Source of the DNA: Pararhodobacter sp.
Lineage (GTDB): Bacteria; Pseudomonadota; Alphaproteobacteria; Rhodobacterales; Rhodobacteraceae
Assembly (NCBI RefSeq): GCF_034676545.1
Contig: NZ_JAUCBZ010000015.1
Span: 3,193,001-3,257,000, forward strand
Reading direction: 5' to 3'
Length of the DNA: 64,000 nt
This document shows positions 18,007 to 26,014 of this stretch, in pieces. A program made the translations under genes and the position numbers. The stretch's first letter is position 1; each line of letters opens with the position of its first letter. The notes under the pieces are model-generated. The model saw only the letters and a list, made by a program, of their open reading frames with translations. It was not told the DNA's origin and searched no databases.

Positions 18007-18666
18007 GTGGCGGTGATCTGGCACCCGTCGCCCAACTTCGGCCCTCGGCGCAACGGGGAAACTCCCAGCCTTGTCGTCTTGCATTTCACGGAAATGACCT
18101 CGGCCAAGGCGGCGTTGGACAGGTTGTGTTCACCCGCTGCCGAGGTCTCCGCTCACTATCTGATCGGTCGCGACGGAACTGTCTGGAAGCTGGTCGACGA
18201 GGAACGCCGCGCGTGGCATGCGGGAGCCGGGGTCTGGCGCGGGCAAGACGACGTCAACTCGCGTTCGATCGGCATTGAGCTCGACAATGACGGGGCAAGC
18301 CCGTTTGCAGCACCCTTGATGCGCGCGTTGGAGGCGCTGCTTGGCGACATTCGGACGCGCTGGGCCATCCCCGCAACAGGCGTCATCGCGCATTCCGACA
18401 TGGCACCCGACCGCAAGATCGACCCCGGCGCGCGGTTTGACTGGCGTCGCCTGGCACGATTGGGCCATGCGATATGGCCCGCGCAATCCGGCGACGGCAC
18501 GCGACCCTTGCAAGCCTCGCTGGACAAGATCGGCTACCCCGAAGCGCCGGCACAGGCCCGGCTTCGGGCCTTCCGGCTCAGGTTCCAGACCGGGTCGGAC
18601 GGGCCGGAAACAGCGCATGACAGAGCCGTGGCTGATGCGCTCACCCAGATGTATGACATTGGATAA
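18007..18666 (+). CDS. N-acetylmuramoyl-L-alanine amidase, AmpD-like
   Basis: 219-residue Amidase_2-domain protein. Probable zinc ligands are His26 (LVVLHFTEM), His129 (GVIAHSDMAP) and Asp139 (RKIDPGARFDW). The DPG motif, the catalytic-side HYLIGRDGTVWKLVDEERRAWHAG segment and the absence of a signal peptide fit cytosolic AmpD, which cleaves 1,6-anhydro-muropeptides during peptidoglycan recycling. The GTG at 18007 is the only start compatible with the fold and follows the lipoprotein stop by three bases. NagZ, which acts in the same pathway, is encoded at 29098-30081. Confidence 0.93.
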   Translation: MAVIWHPSPNFGPRRNGETPSLVVLHFTEMTSAKAALDRLCSPAAEVSAHYLIGRDGTVWKLVDEERRAWHAGAGVWRGQDDVNSRSIGIELDNDGASPFAAPLMRALEALLGDIRTRWAIPATGVIAHSDMAPDRKIDPGARFDWRRLARLGHAIWPAQSGDGTRPLQASLDKIGYPEAPAQARLRAFRLRFQTGSDGPETAHDRAVADALTQMYDIG

Positions 18667-18676
18667 GTGAACTGAT

Positions 18677-18698
18677 GCGCCTCGTTCGGCGCGTTTTT
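18677..18698 (+). terminator. intrinsic terminator after the amidase gene
   Basis: A GCGCC/GGCGC stem with a 6-base loop followed by GTTTTT, starting 11 bases after the amidase stop. Confidence 0.8.
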
Positions 18699-18809
18699 AC
18701 ATCACCAATGTTGTAAATATGAAACCCGACACAACGTCTTGATTTGTGCTCCGCGTGGATCATCCGGATCGGGGCGCAGCCCCGCGCGGCCGCAGGCTGC
18801 GCAAACCGG

Positions 18810-18852
18810 ACGTGGGGTTGCGCGGGGCCTCGTGCCCCGTGCACCCCCACGT
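18810..18852. terminator. long inverted repeat between convergent genes
   Basis: 19-base arms (starting ACGTGGGG, ending CCCCACGT) with two mismatches and a 5-base loop. It lies 13 bases beyond the DUF3422 stop. A second small hairpin, CGGGGC-GCA-GCCCCG, sits upstream near 18772. It probably ends minus-strand transcription or protects the mRNA end; no strong U-run is present. Confidence 0.5.
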
Positions 18853-18864
18853 CAATCTCTCGGA

Positions 18865-20163
18865 TCAATGCAGCCGGGCGCGGATCCGCTTCAGCGCCAG
18901 CCAGACCCCGCCAATCACCAAGGGGGTCAGCAGCGCCATCACACCGGTTTTCTCCAGACCAAACGGCTCGGCAAAGGGCAGCACCAGATTGGCCAGCAGC
19001 CCGACTGCATAATAACTGATCGCGACGACCGACAGGCCTTCGACCGTATGCTGCAACCGCAGCTGCAAATCGGCACGACCATCCATGCTCTTCAGCAGCG
19101 CCTGATTCTGCGCCGAGCGCGCGACCTCGACCTGGGTGCTCAGCAACCGCCCCGCGCGCATGGCGCGCTCTGACAGGCCCGACAACCGCGCTTCTGCCGC
19201 CTTGACCGTGCGCATCGCCGGATCGTAGCGGCGGCGCATGAATTCCGCAAAGGTCTGCCGCCCCTCGAACCGCTGCTCTCGCAGCACGCTGATCCGGTCG
19301 TGCACGATCGCCTCATAGGCCCGTGTCGCACCAAATCGAAACGACGCCGCCATCTCCAGCCGCTCAAGCTGTGCCGATACTGTCATCAACGCCTCCAGCG
19401 CACCCTCGGCATGGCTTGCCCCTTTGGCCATCTCGTCCATCAGATTGGCCAAACGCTGATCCAATGCGCCCATCTCATGCGAGACCTCGCGCGCTCTGGC
19501 CAGCCCCAGCATGGACATGGATTTATACATTTCGATTTCGCTCAGCCGTTGAACGATCCGGCCAACGCGCCGCAATCCCATTGTGGGATGGGCAAAGATC
19601 GCCATGCGGGTATGCCCTGCCGGATCAATCCGAAAGTCCGAGGCAACAATCGCCGCGCCATCCAGCACCGAAACCGCCGCGAGACTTTCGGCGACAAACC
19701 AGTCGTCAAGCCGCGCGTGCAATGCCATGGAATCGGGCGCGCCGTTTGACAAAGGCATGACATCTATATGAAAAACAATCGAGGATACACGCACGCCGGT
19801 CATGGTTTCGAGCCATGCCTCGGGGAACACATCGAAGGCCGACGGGTCGAAGGCGCGCTCGCCCAGACCCTCTTTATACGCCACCCAGGTGGTGAATTCG
19901 GTGTGGTTTTCCCATTTGAACCCGTGCCGCCCCAAACTGCAGCCGTGATGCGTGGCGTCCGGTGCGGGGTGCGGCGCGCCGAAGCGGTCGAGCAACGCAA
20001 GCAACTGCCGGCGATCCTGAGTGCGGTCCCGTGCTGCGGCATCCTGGGCGGGCTTGAGCGCCAGGAACACCGCCGTTGACGGCACCGAGATCACCGGGGC
20101 CGGGCGCGCGTGCAATTCATTGGTCAGCGCATAGCGCAACGGATGGTCTTTGATCGGTGACAT
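18865..20163 (-). CDS. DUF3422 family membrane-anchored protein
   Basis: 432-residue protein of the DUF3422 family. The long N-terminal cytosolic part (IKDHPLRYALTNELHARP is the family start) has a coiled-coil-like helical region (about 240-370). Two hydrophobic helices near the C-terminus (LSVVAISYYAVGLLANLVL and GVMALLTPLVIGGVWLALK) anchor it in the membrane. The function of the family is not established. I chose the ATG at 20163 because other members begin just before the PI.DHP motif; the ATG at 20169 is an equally close alternative. It stands alone between a convergent amidase and the TIGR01620 gene. Confidence 0.88.
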   Translation of the reverse strand: MSPIKDHPLRYALTNELHARPAPVISVPSTAVFLALKPAQDAAARDRTQDRRQLLALLDRFGAPHPAPDATHHGCSLGRHGFKWENHTEFTTWVAYKEGLGERAFDPSAFDVFPEAWLETMTGVRVSSIVFHIDVMPLSNGAPDSMALHARLDDWFVAESLAAVSVLDGAAIVASDFRIDPAGHTRMAIFAHPTMGLRRVGRIVQRLSEIEMYKSMSMLGLARAREVSHEMGALDQRLANLMDEMAKGASHAEGALEALMTVSAQLERLEMAASFRFGATRAYEAIVHDRISVLREQRFEGRQTFAEFMRRRYDPAMRTVKAAEARLSGLSERAMRAGRLLSTQVEVARSAQNQALLKSMDGRADLQLRLQHTVEGLSVVAISYYAVGLLANLVLPFAEPFGLEKTGVMALLTPLVIGGVWLALKRIRARLH

Positions 20164-20303
20164 GGTCATTCCAAGGGTTTTCGGCATTAAAGGCTGCAAG
20201 CGCGCTCAGGAAAAGCCACGCCAGCGCGCAAACCCCTGAAACCCGCAGTGTGCAACGGTATCCTTGCAATTGTGCAACGCGTCAGTCGCCGGGCCGCGCG
20301 GGA

Positions 20304-21272
20304 TCAGCCGCGCTGAAACAAGCCCCTGAGGGCCGTTGCGGTCAACACCGTCACGCCCGGCCTGCGCCCCATGCGAAACGGCAGCGGTCGGCACAGGTCC
20401 ATTGCCGCCACGCCAACCCGCACGGTCAGCGCGCCGTTCACCACGCCTTCGCCGAAGCGACGCGAGAGTTTCGACAGCAGCCCACCGCCCGCCACCGAAC
20501 CGATCAAATCATCCCCCACCGCCACCATGCCCGTGGCCATCAGGTGAACGGCGACCGATTTCGCCAGCCGCCAGTTGCCAAACGTGCCGGGTCTGCCGCC
20601 GTAGAGTTCGGCGATGCGGCGGATCATGCGCAGGTTCGTGGCCAGTGCCACCGCCACATCGGCCAAGGCCAGCGGCACCAAGGCGGTGGCCAGCGCAACT
20701 TGCCGGGCGGCGGCTTCTATTTCGGCCTCGACACGGGCATCCAGTGCGATCAGCAAGGTTGCCTCGGCGGTTTCGAGGGCGGCTTCGGCGTCCAGGGAGT
20801 CATGCGGATCGTGACCGTGGACGCCGTAAAGCGTATTCAGGGCCGTGGCGACCGCGCGCGCTTCGGGCAGGTCATGCGCCGCGAGCGCCGCCTCGGCGCG
20901 GTGCCGCAGGGCATCGAGACGCCGCAAGCGGCGGATCCCCAGCGCCTCGCGCAGCGCCCAAGCCAGCAGCGCCACAACCAGCACCGCCGACAAAACCGCC
21001 GCCAGCCAGCCGAGCACCGGACTTCGGGCCAACAAACCTGTGGCAAAGTCCCAGGCGGCGACGCCCAGCACCAAGGACACCAGCGCCGAGGCCGTGAGCG
21101 CGATCCACCCCCCTGCGCCGCGCCGCGCGGGCTGTGCCAGGTGCGCGATCGCGGCTTGCATGGCGCGCCCTTCGGGGTCGTCGATCTCGGGCTCGGCGGC
21201 GTAATCCGGCAGGGGTTCATCAAGCTCGATCAGCACGGGGCCTCGGTCAGACGGGCGTGGATTTTCGGTCAT
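20304..21272 (-). CDS. TIGR01620/YcjF family membrane protein
   Basis: 322-residue membrane protein of the YcjF/TIGR01620 (DUF697-type) family. Two adjacent hydrophobic helices (GWIALTASALVSLVLGVAAWDF and VLGWLAAVLSAVLVVALLAWAL) lie near residue 60-110, then helices, then the conserved C-terminal segment with GGGLLSKLSRRFGEGVVNG. In many proteobacteria it is paired with the YcjX GTPase, as here. Start ATG 21272 overlaps the ycjX stop by four bases. The pair is often stress-induced in gammaproteobacteria; the molecular job is unclear. Confidence 0.92.
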   Translation of the reverse strand: MTENPRPSDRGPVLIELDEPLPDYAAEPEIDDPEGRAMQAAIAHLAQPARRGAGGWIALTASALVSLVLGVAAWDFATGLLARSPVLGWLAAVLSAVLVVALLAWALREALGIRRLRRLDALRHRAEAALAAHDLPEARAVATALNTLYGVHGHDPHDSLDAEAALETAEATLLIALDARVEAEIEAAARQVALATALVPLALADVAVALATNLRMIRRIAELYGGRPGTFGNWRLAKSVAVHLMATGMVAVGDDLIGSVAGGGLLSKLSRRFGEGVVNGALTVRVGVAAMDLCRPLPFRMGRRPGVTVLTATALRGLFQRG

Positions 21273-22678
21273 ATCAAACGATCCCCCAGCAAGAATTCCG
21301 CCGCCGCATCCAGACGGATATGCGGCAGCCCCTGCCCCGGTGTCCGGGTCAGGGTTGGCGGCGCGAAATGCATCACGCCGTAATCGCCTTGCAGCCAACG
21401 CGCTGCGCCGTCTCGCGCCGGGGCCAGCAAGCGTGCGGGGTCCTCGGGCAACTCGCCCGCATTCACCGCGACTTGGCGACCATCGGTCAACTGCCCTCGC
21501 ACAAGGTCAACTTCGCGGCCCTGATGGGTGCGGCTTTCCTCGACGGTGGCGCGCAGGGCGGCAATCGACAGGGCCTTGGTTTCCGCGCCCGAGAAATGCG
21601 CCCGATCGCGGGCCTCACGCAGCATGGCCTCAGCCAAGGCGGTCAGTTTGGCGTGTTGCGAATGGTGCAGATGGTCGGCTTTGGTGGCGGCAAAGAGGAT
21701 CTTTTCCACCCGCTTCCCGCGCAAGAGCGCACTGAAAAACCCGTTTGCACCGGGGCGGAACGCGGCCAGCACCTCGGCCATTGCGCGGCGCTGATCTTCA
21801 AGGGCGGCGGGGCCGCGGTGCACCGCCTCCAGCACGTCGATCAACACGACCTGCCGATCCAGACGCGCGAAATGGGTTTCAAAGAACGGGCGGATAACCT
21901 TGGATTTATACGCCTCGAAGCGGCGCGCATTCTCGCGCCACAGGCTGCCGCGCGTGCCCTCAGCGCCGGGCAAAGGCGCAAAGGTCAACACCGGAGATCC
22001 CGCCAGATCGCCGGGCAACAAGAAGCGACCGGGCGTGCAATCGGACCAACCGGCCGCGCGCGCCTCGGTCAGATAGCCGGTAAAGGCCCGTGCCAGGCGT
22101 TGCGCGGTGGCCTCGTCATGTTTGGACTGCGGCTCAACGCCCTCAAGCGCCGCAAGATAGGCCGTCGCCTGCGGACGTTTGGGCAAGCGCGTGAGCACCT
22201 CGGCGGACCACTCGGCATAAGACTTGCCCATCAGGCCCAGATCCAGGATCCACTCGCCGGGGTAGTCCACGATGTCGATGTGCAGTTTTCGCGGCCCGGT
22301 CAGGCTGCCAAACAACCCGGTTGGCGCAAGCCGAAACGACAGCCGCAATTCGCTGACCGCGCGCGTGCCATCGGGCCAACGCGGCGTGTCACCGGTCAGC
22401 GCCGCAAGGTGGTTTTCATAGTCAAAGCGCGGCAAGGTCATGTCGGGCTGCGGCTGCAAATAGACACCCTTGATGGTGCCCATTTGCACCGCCTTCATGC
22501 GCTGCATGCGCCCCGGTTCCATCAGATTGTGCACAAGCGCCGTGATGAACACGGTTTTGCCCGCACGGCTCAGGCCGGTGACGCCCACGCGCAGCACCGG
22601 CTCAAAGAAGGCCTCGGACACGGTGTCGCCGACAGATTCGAGCGATTGGGCGATAAACCCGGTTATGCTGCTGATCAA
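21269..22678 (-). CDS. YcjX family P-loop GTPase-like protein (DUF463)
   Basis: 469-residue YcjX/DUF463 protein with a P-loop GLSRAGKT (35-42) just after the N-terminal helix. DIVDYPGEWILDL is the Walker-B-like region characteristic of the family. I place the start at the TTG at 22678, which has CGGAG six bases upstream and gives the family-like N-terminus ISSITGFIAQSLESV. A further in-frame TTG/ATG at 22753 would run through the promoter region of the divergent SDR gene. It is co-expressed with the TIGR01620 gene through a 4-base stop/start overlap. Confidence 0.92.
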   Translation of the reverse strand: MISSITGFIAQSLESVGDTVSEAFFEPVLRVGVTGLSRAGKTVFITALVHNLMEPGRMQRMKAVQMGTIKGVYLQPQPDMTLPRFDYENHLAALTGDTPRWPDGTRAVSELRLSFRLAPTGLFGSLTGPRKLHIDIVDYPGEWILDLGLMGKSYAEWSAEVLTRLPKRPQATAYLAALEGVEPQSKHDEATAQRLARAFTGYLTEARAAGWSDCTPGRFLLPGDLAGSPVLTFAPLPGAEGTRGSLWRENARRFEAYKSKVIRPFFETHFARLDRQVVLIDVLEAVHRGPAALEDQRRAMAEVLAAFRPGANGFFSALLRGKRVEKILFAATKADHLHHSQHAKLTALAEAMLREARDRAHFSGAETKALSIAALRATVEESRTHQGREVDLVRGQLTDGRQVAVNAGELPEDPARLLAPARDGAARWLQGDYGVMHFAPPTLTRTPGQGLPHIRLDAAAEFLLGDRLI

Positions 22679-22779
22679 AGGGCCACTCCGGTTGGCGTTT
22701 CTAACAGAATAGGCACGATGCCGAGGGTTTTGAAGGCCAGAGGGCTTGCCCATTCACGCAACCGCCGCATATTGGCCCC

Positions 22780-23598
22780 ATGATGCAAACACTTCTCTCC
22801 ATTGGGCACGGGTTTTCCGGTCAGGCCACCGAACGCGCGCTGGGGCCGACGTGGCAGGTGCTGGGCACCTCACGCACCAAAGGGGACGCCGCGGTGCACT
22901 GGCCTGATGGCGTGGCCGGGGCTTTGGCCCGTGCCACGCACCTCATTTCATGGGTGCCGCCCGGTGATGACGGCGACCCGGTGTTGCCCGTGCTGCAGGG
23001 GCACGTCGCACCGAACCTGCGCTGGATTGGCTATGCCTCGGCCAGCAGCGTCTACGGCGATACAGGAGGCGCATGGATCGACGACAGCGCGCCCGACGCA
23101 CCAGAAACCGCGCGCGGGCGCAAACGTTTGACCGCCGAGGCCGCGTGGCAGGCCCATGCCGATCACTTGGGCGTGCCCTTGGCCCGGTTCCGCATCGCCG
23201 GGATCTATGGTCCGGGGCGCTCGGTGTTTGACGCGCTGCGCGCCGGGCGGGCGCAACGGGTGATGAAACCGGGTCAGGTGTTCAACCGCATCCATGTGGA
23301 CGACCTTGGCACCATCATTGCCGCCGCCGCCAAGGGCCGGCTGGAGGGCGCGCTGATCGTTTCGGATGATGCGCCCGCGCCGATGGCCGATGTCACCGCT
23401 TATGGCGCCGAATTGCTGGGCTTGCCCTGCCCACCCGCCGTGGCGTTTGACAGCGCCGACCTCAGCCCGATGGCGCGGAGCTTTTATGCCGAGAACAAGC
23501 GTCTGAGCGCGCGCCGCGTGGCCGAGGAGCTGGGCGTGACCCTGGCCTATCCCGACTACCGCAGCGGATTGGCGGCGATCCTCAGGGCGGGCGGCTGA
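22780..23598 (+). CDS. NAD-dependent epimerase/dehydratase-like SDR protein
   Basis: 272-residue extended-SDR-like protein of the YeeZ type. The glycine-rich nucleotide-binding motif is GHGFSGQA (9-16). The SSVYGD box near residue 90 and RIAGIYGPGR near 145 are typical of nucleoside-sugar epimerase relatives. HVDDLGTIIAAA follows as in homologues. The substrate is unknown. It lies 60 bases upstream of truA and may be co-transcribed with it. Confidence 0.9.
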   Translation: MMQTLLSIGHGFSGQATERALGPTWQVLGTSRTKGDAAVHWPDGVAGALARATHLISWVPPGDDGDPVLPVLQGHVAPNLRWIGYASASSVYGDTGGAWIDDSAPDAPETARGRKRLTAEAAWQAHADHLGVPLARFRIAGIYGPGRSVFDALRAGRAQRVMKPGQVFNRIHVDDLGTIIAAAAKGRLEGALIVSDDAPAPMADVTAYGAELLGLPCPPAVAFDSADLSPMARSFYAENKRLSARRVAEELGVTLAYPDYRSGLAAILRAGG

Positions 23599-23658
23599 CG
23601 GGGTTGCCGTGCGCGCCTCGTCGCCGTATTCAGACGCGCGCCCAACCTCGGACCAGCC

Positions 23659-24432
23659 ATGCCCCGCTTCGCGTTTCGCATCGAATACAACGGCAGCCCG
23701 TTCTGCGGCTGGCAACGACAACAGAGCCTGCCCTCGGTGCAAGAGGCGCTGGAAACGCGGCTTGCGTTGCTGAACCCCACCGAACCGCGACTGGCAACCG
23801 CGGGCCGCACCGACACGGGCGTCCATGCGACGGGACAGGTGGCGCATGTCGATCTGGCGCGCGCCTGGGACCCCAATCGCCTGATGCAAGCCCTCAACCA
23901 GCATCTCAAACCCCTGCCCATTGCAATCACCGCCTGCGCCGCGGTGCCCGACGATTTCCACGCCCGGTTCAGCGCGATCGAGCGCCGCTATACGTTCCGG
24001 CTGGTGGCACGGCGCGCCCCTGTGGTGCTGGAGCCGGATCTGGTCTGGCATGTACGCGGTGCGCTTGATCTGGGTGCGATGCAGCAAGCGGCCGCGCATC
24101 TGATCGGGCACCATGATTTCACCACCTTCCGCGCCAGCCAATGCCAGGCGAAATCACCGCTGAAAACCATGGACGAAATCCGCATCGACGAATTGCCCTA
24201 TGCGGCAGGGTCCGAGTTCCGCTTTCATCTGCGGTCGCGGTCGTTCCTGCACAATCAGGTGCGCTCGATCATCGGCACGCTGGAGCGGGTCGGCGCGGGC
24301 AAATGGCATCCTGACCGCATGGCCGAGGCGCTTGCCGCGCGCGACCGCACCGCCTGCGGCCCGGTCAGCCCGCCGCAGGGGCTCTATCTGGCTGGCGTTG
24401 GCTACGCACAGGACCCGTTCGAAGGCCGCTAG
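23659..24432 (+). CDS. truA: tRNA pseudouridine(38-40) synthase TruA
   Basis: 257-residue TruA, which makes pseudouridine at positions 38-40 of tRNA anticodon stems. The catalytic aspartate is Asp52 in AGRTDTGVHA. RFSAIERRYTFRL and RSFLHNQVRSIIGTLE are further family blocks. Its stop codon overlaps the stop of the convergent reductase gene in a shared CTAG (24429-24432). Confidence 0.98.
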   Translation: MPRFAFRIEYNGSPFCGWQRQQSLPSVQEALETRLALLNPTEPRLATAGRTDTGVHATGQVAHVDLARAWDPNRLMQALNQHLKPLPIAITACAAVPDDFHARFSAIERRYTFRLVARRAPVVLEPDLVWHVRGALDLGAMQQAAAHLIGHHDFTTFRASQCQAKSPLKTMDEIRIDELPYAAGSEFRFHLRSRSFLHNQVRSIIGTLERVGAGKWHPDRMAEALAARDRTACGPVSPPQGLYLAGVGYAQDPFEGR

Positions 24433-24962
24433 GTCAGCAGCTTGAACCGCTGATAGATGACACCGCGCTCATGGATGGTCTGCGCCAACGGGTGCATCGG
24501 CACCGGCCGATCATGGCCGCCAAACAGCCGCACGCCTGAACCCAACAGGATCGGCGCGCGTTTCAGGCGCAGTTCCTGGATCTGCCCCTGCACCAGCAAA
24601 CTGCCCGCCAAGGCACCCCCACCGCACAGGTAAATCGGCGCATGCATTTCGCGCCTCAGCCGCGTCAGGCGCGCGATCACATCATCGCGCACCGTTTCGA
24701 CCGCGGCATCTGCAGGCAGATCAAGGCTGGCGGACACCACCAGCGCCTGCATATGTGGGTAGGGGTTGGCACCGGGTTTGAGCCCGCAGGCATAGCCGAA
24801 TTCATAGGTCCGCCGCCCCATCACGACCGCACCATAGGTCGCCAGCCGCGCGCGATACTCTTCGACCACGGCCCCTTCATGGGGGAAGCCGGACACATCG
24901 CCATCGGCGCCACAAATGAAGCCGTCCACCGAAACGGCCACGTCATAGATCACATCTTGCAT
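24429..24962 (-). CDS. dihydrofolate reductase family protein (RibD C-terminal domain)
   Basis: 177-residue RibD_C/DHFR-fold protein. The N-terminus DVAVSVDGFICGADGDVSGFP, AVVMGRRTYEFG and the late IYLCGGGALAGSLL with LLGSGVRLFGG are hallmarks of the stand-alone RibD-like reductases. It probably binds NADPH and reduces an unknown small molecule. The start is the ATG at 24962, with AGGAG seven bases upstream. Convergent with truA. Confidence 0.92.
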   Translation of the reverse strand: MQDVIYDVAVSVDGFICGADGDVSGFPHEGAVVEEYRARLATYGAVVMGRRTYEFGYACGLKPGANPYPHMQALVVSASLDLPADAAVETVRDDVIARLTRLRREMHAPIYLCGGGALAGSLLVQGQIQELRLKRAPILLGSGVRLFGGHDRPVPMHPLAQTIHERGVIYQRFKLLT

Positions 24963-25100
24963 GAGAATTCTCCTGCATATCAACACGTTCAGGCCGCGCA
25001 CGGCCAGTCGGAAACGAGGTGTTGATTACAGGGTCATTGTCAGGGCACTCCTGTGTGTCCGGACAGTCTCTCACAGGTCCGCATGGTTTTCAAACACGGG

Positions 25101-25125
25101 AACCCCCGGCGCGGTGCCGAGGGTT
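25101..25125 (-). terminator. probable terminator of the corrinoid-protein gene
   Basis: A near-perfect inverted repeat (AACCCCCGGC .. GCCGAGGGTT) 29 bases after the stop at 25154. On the minus strand it is followed by a weakly T-rich GTGTTTGAAAACC. Confidence 0.5.
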
Positions 25126-25153
25126 CACGTCCGTTCCACCATTCGCCCTCAGG

Positions 25154-25858
25154 TCAGACGCGCGCGGTGCCTTGGTTGTGCTTGCGCGAAACCAGCATCT
25201 TGGCGGTTTCCACGGCAACCGCCGCGTCGCGACAATAGGCGTCCGCGCCAATCGCCTTGCCGAATTCTTCATTCAGCGGCGCGCCCCCCACCATGACGAT
25301 AAAGTCGTCGCGGGTGCCTTTTTCCTTCAGCGTGTCGATGACCACCTTCATGTACGGCATCGTCGTGGTCAGAAGCGCCGACATGCCCAGAATATCCGCG
25401 CCCTCACGCTCAAGCGCCTCGATGTATTTCTCGACCGGGTTGTTGATACCGAGATCGACAACCTCGAAGCCCGCGCCTTCCATCATCATCCCGACAAGGT
25501 TCTTGCCGATATCGTGGATGTCGCCCTTGACGGTGCCGATCACCATCTTGCCCATGCGCGGCGCGCCGGTTTCCACCAGCAGCGGCTTGAGGATGAACAT
25601 CCCCGCCTTCATCGCGTTGGCGGCCAGCAGAACCTCGGGCACGAACAGGATCCCGTCGCGAAAGTCGTGGCCGACAATCGTCATGCCCGCAACCAACGCC
25701 TTGGTCAGGACGTCATAAGGCGTCCACTTGCGCTCCAGCAGGATATTGACGCCGTCCTCGATTTCTTCCTTGAGGCCGTCATACAGGTCGTCCATCATCT
25801 GCTGGACAAGCTCTTCGTCGTTCAAATCCGACAGGATGATGTCGTCGTCCTCGGCCAT
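25154..25858 (-). CDS. corrinoid (cobalamin-binding) methyl-carrier protein
   Basis: 234-residue protein of the MtbC/MttC-like family that carries a methyl group on cobalamin between a substrate-specific methyltransferase and a second methyltransferase. An N-terminal helical cap domain (about 12-95) is followed by a B12-binding Rossmann domain with the D-x-H-x-x-G cobalt-ligand motif (Asp113, His115, Gly118 in GDIHDIGKN), then SALLTTTMPYM and VGGAPLNEEF. The start is the ATG at 25858. No methyltransferase gene is adjacent; the matching reductive activase is 18 kb away at 43799. It shares the intergenic space at 25859-26014 with the SOS-box radical SAM gene. Likely substrates (glycine betaine, methylamines) are inference. 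Confidence 0.93.
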   Translation of the reverse strand: MAEDDDIILSDLNDEELVQQMMDDLYDGLKEEIEDGVNILLERKWTPYDVLTKALVAGMTIVGHDFRDGILFVPEVLLAANAMKAGMFILKPLLVETGAPRMGKMVIGTVKGDIHDIGKNLVGMMMEGAGFEVVDLGINNPVEKYIEALEREGADILGMSALLTTTMPYMKVVIDTLKEKGTRDDFIVMVGGAPLNEEFGKAIGADAYCRDAAVAVETAKMLVSRKHNQGTARV

Positions 25859-25987
25859 GGCGCGATTCCTTGAAACTGTTGCTCACTCGTGGATGCGGCA
25901 GAACCGCACAGTCCGGTGGTCCATTCCCGACATGCCCAATATGAAAGGCGACAGCAAGCCTTTGTTTGCGCGAACCGCTTGAAATTT

Positions 25988-26002
25988 GTTCCCTGTTCGT
26001 TC
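25988..26002 (+). promoter_or_regulatory. predicted LexA (SOS) box
   Basis: GTTC-CCTGTTC-GTTC is an exact match to the alphaproteobacterial LexA consensus GTTC-N7-GTTC. It ends 12 bases before the start codon of the radical SAM gene, where bound LexA would block transcription. Confidence 0.75.
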
Positions 26003-26014
26003 ATATTTTGACGC

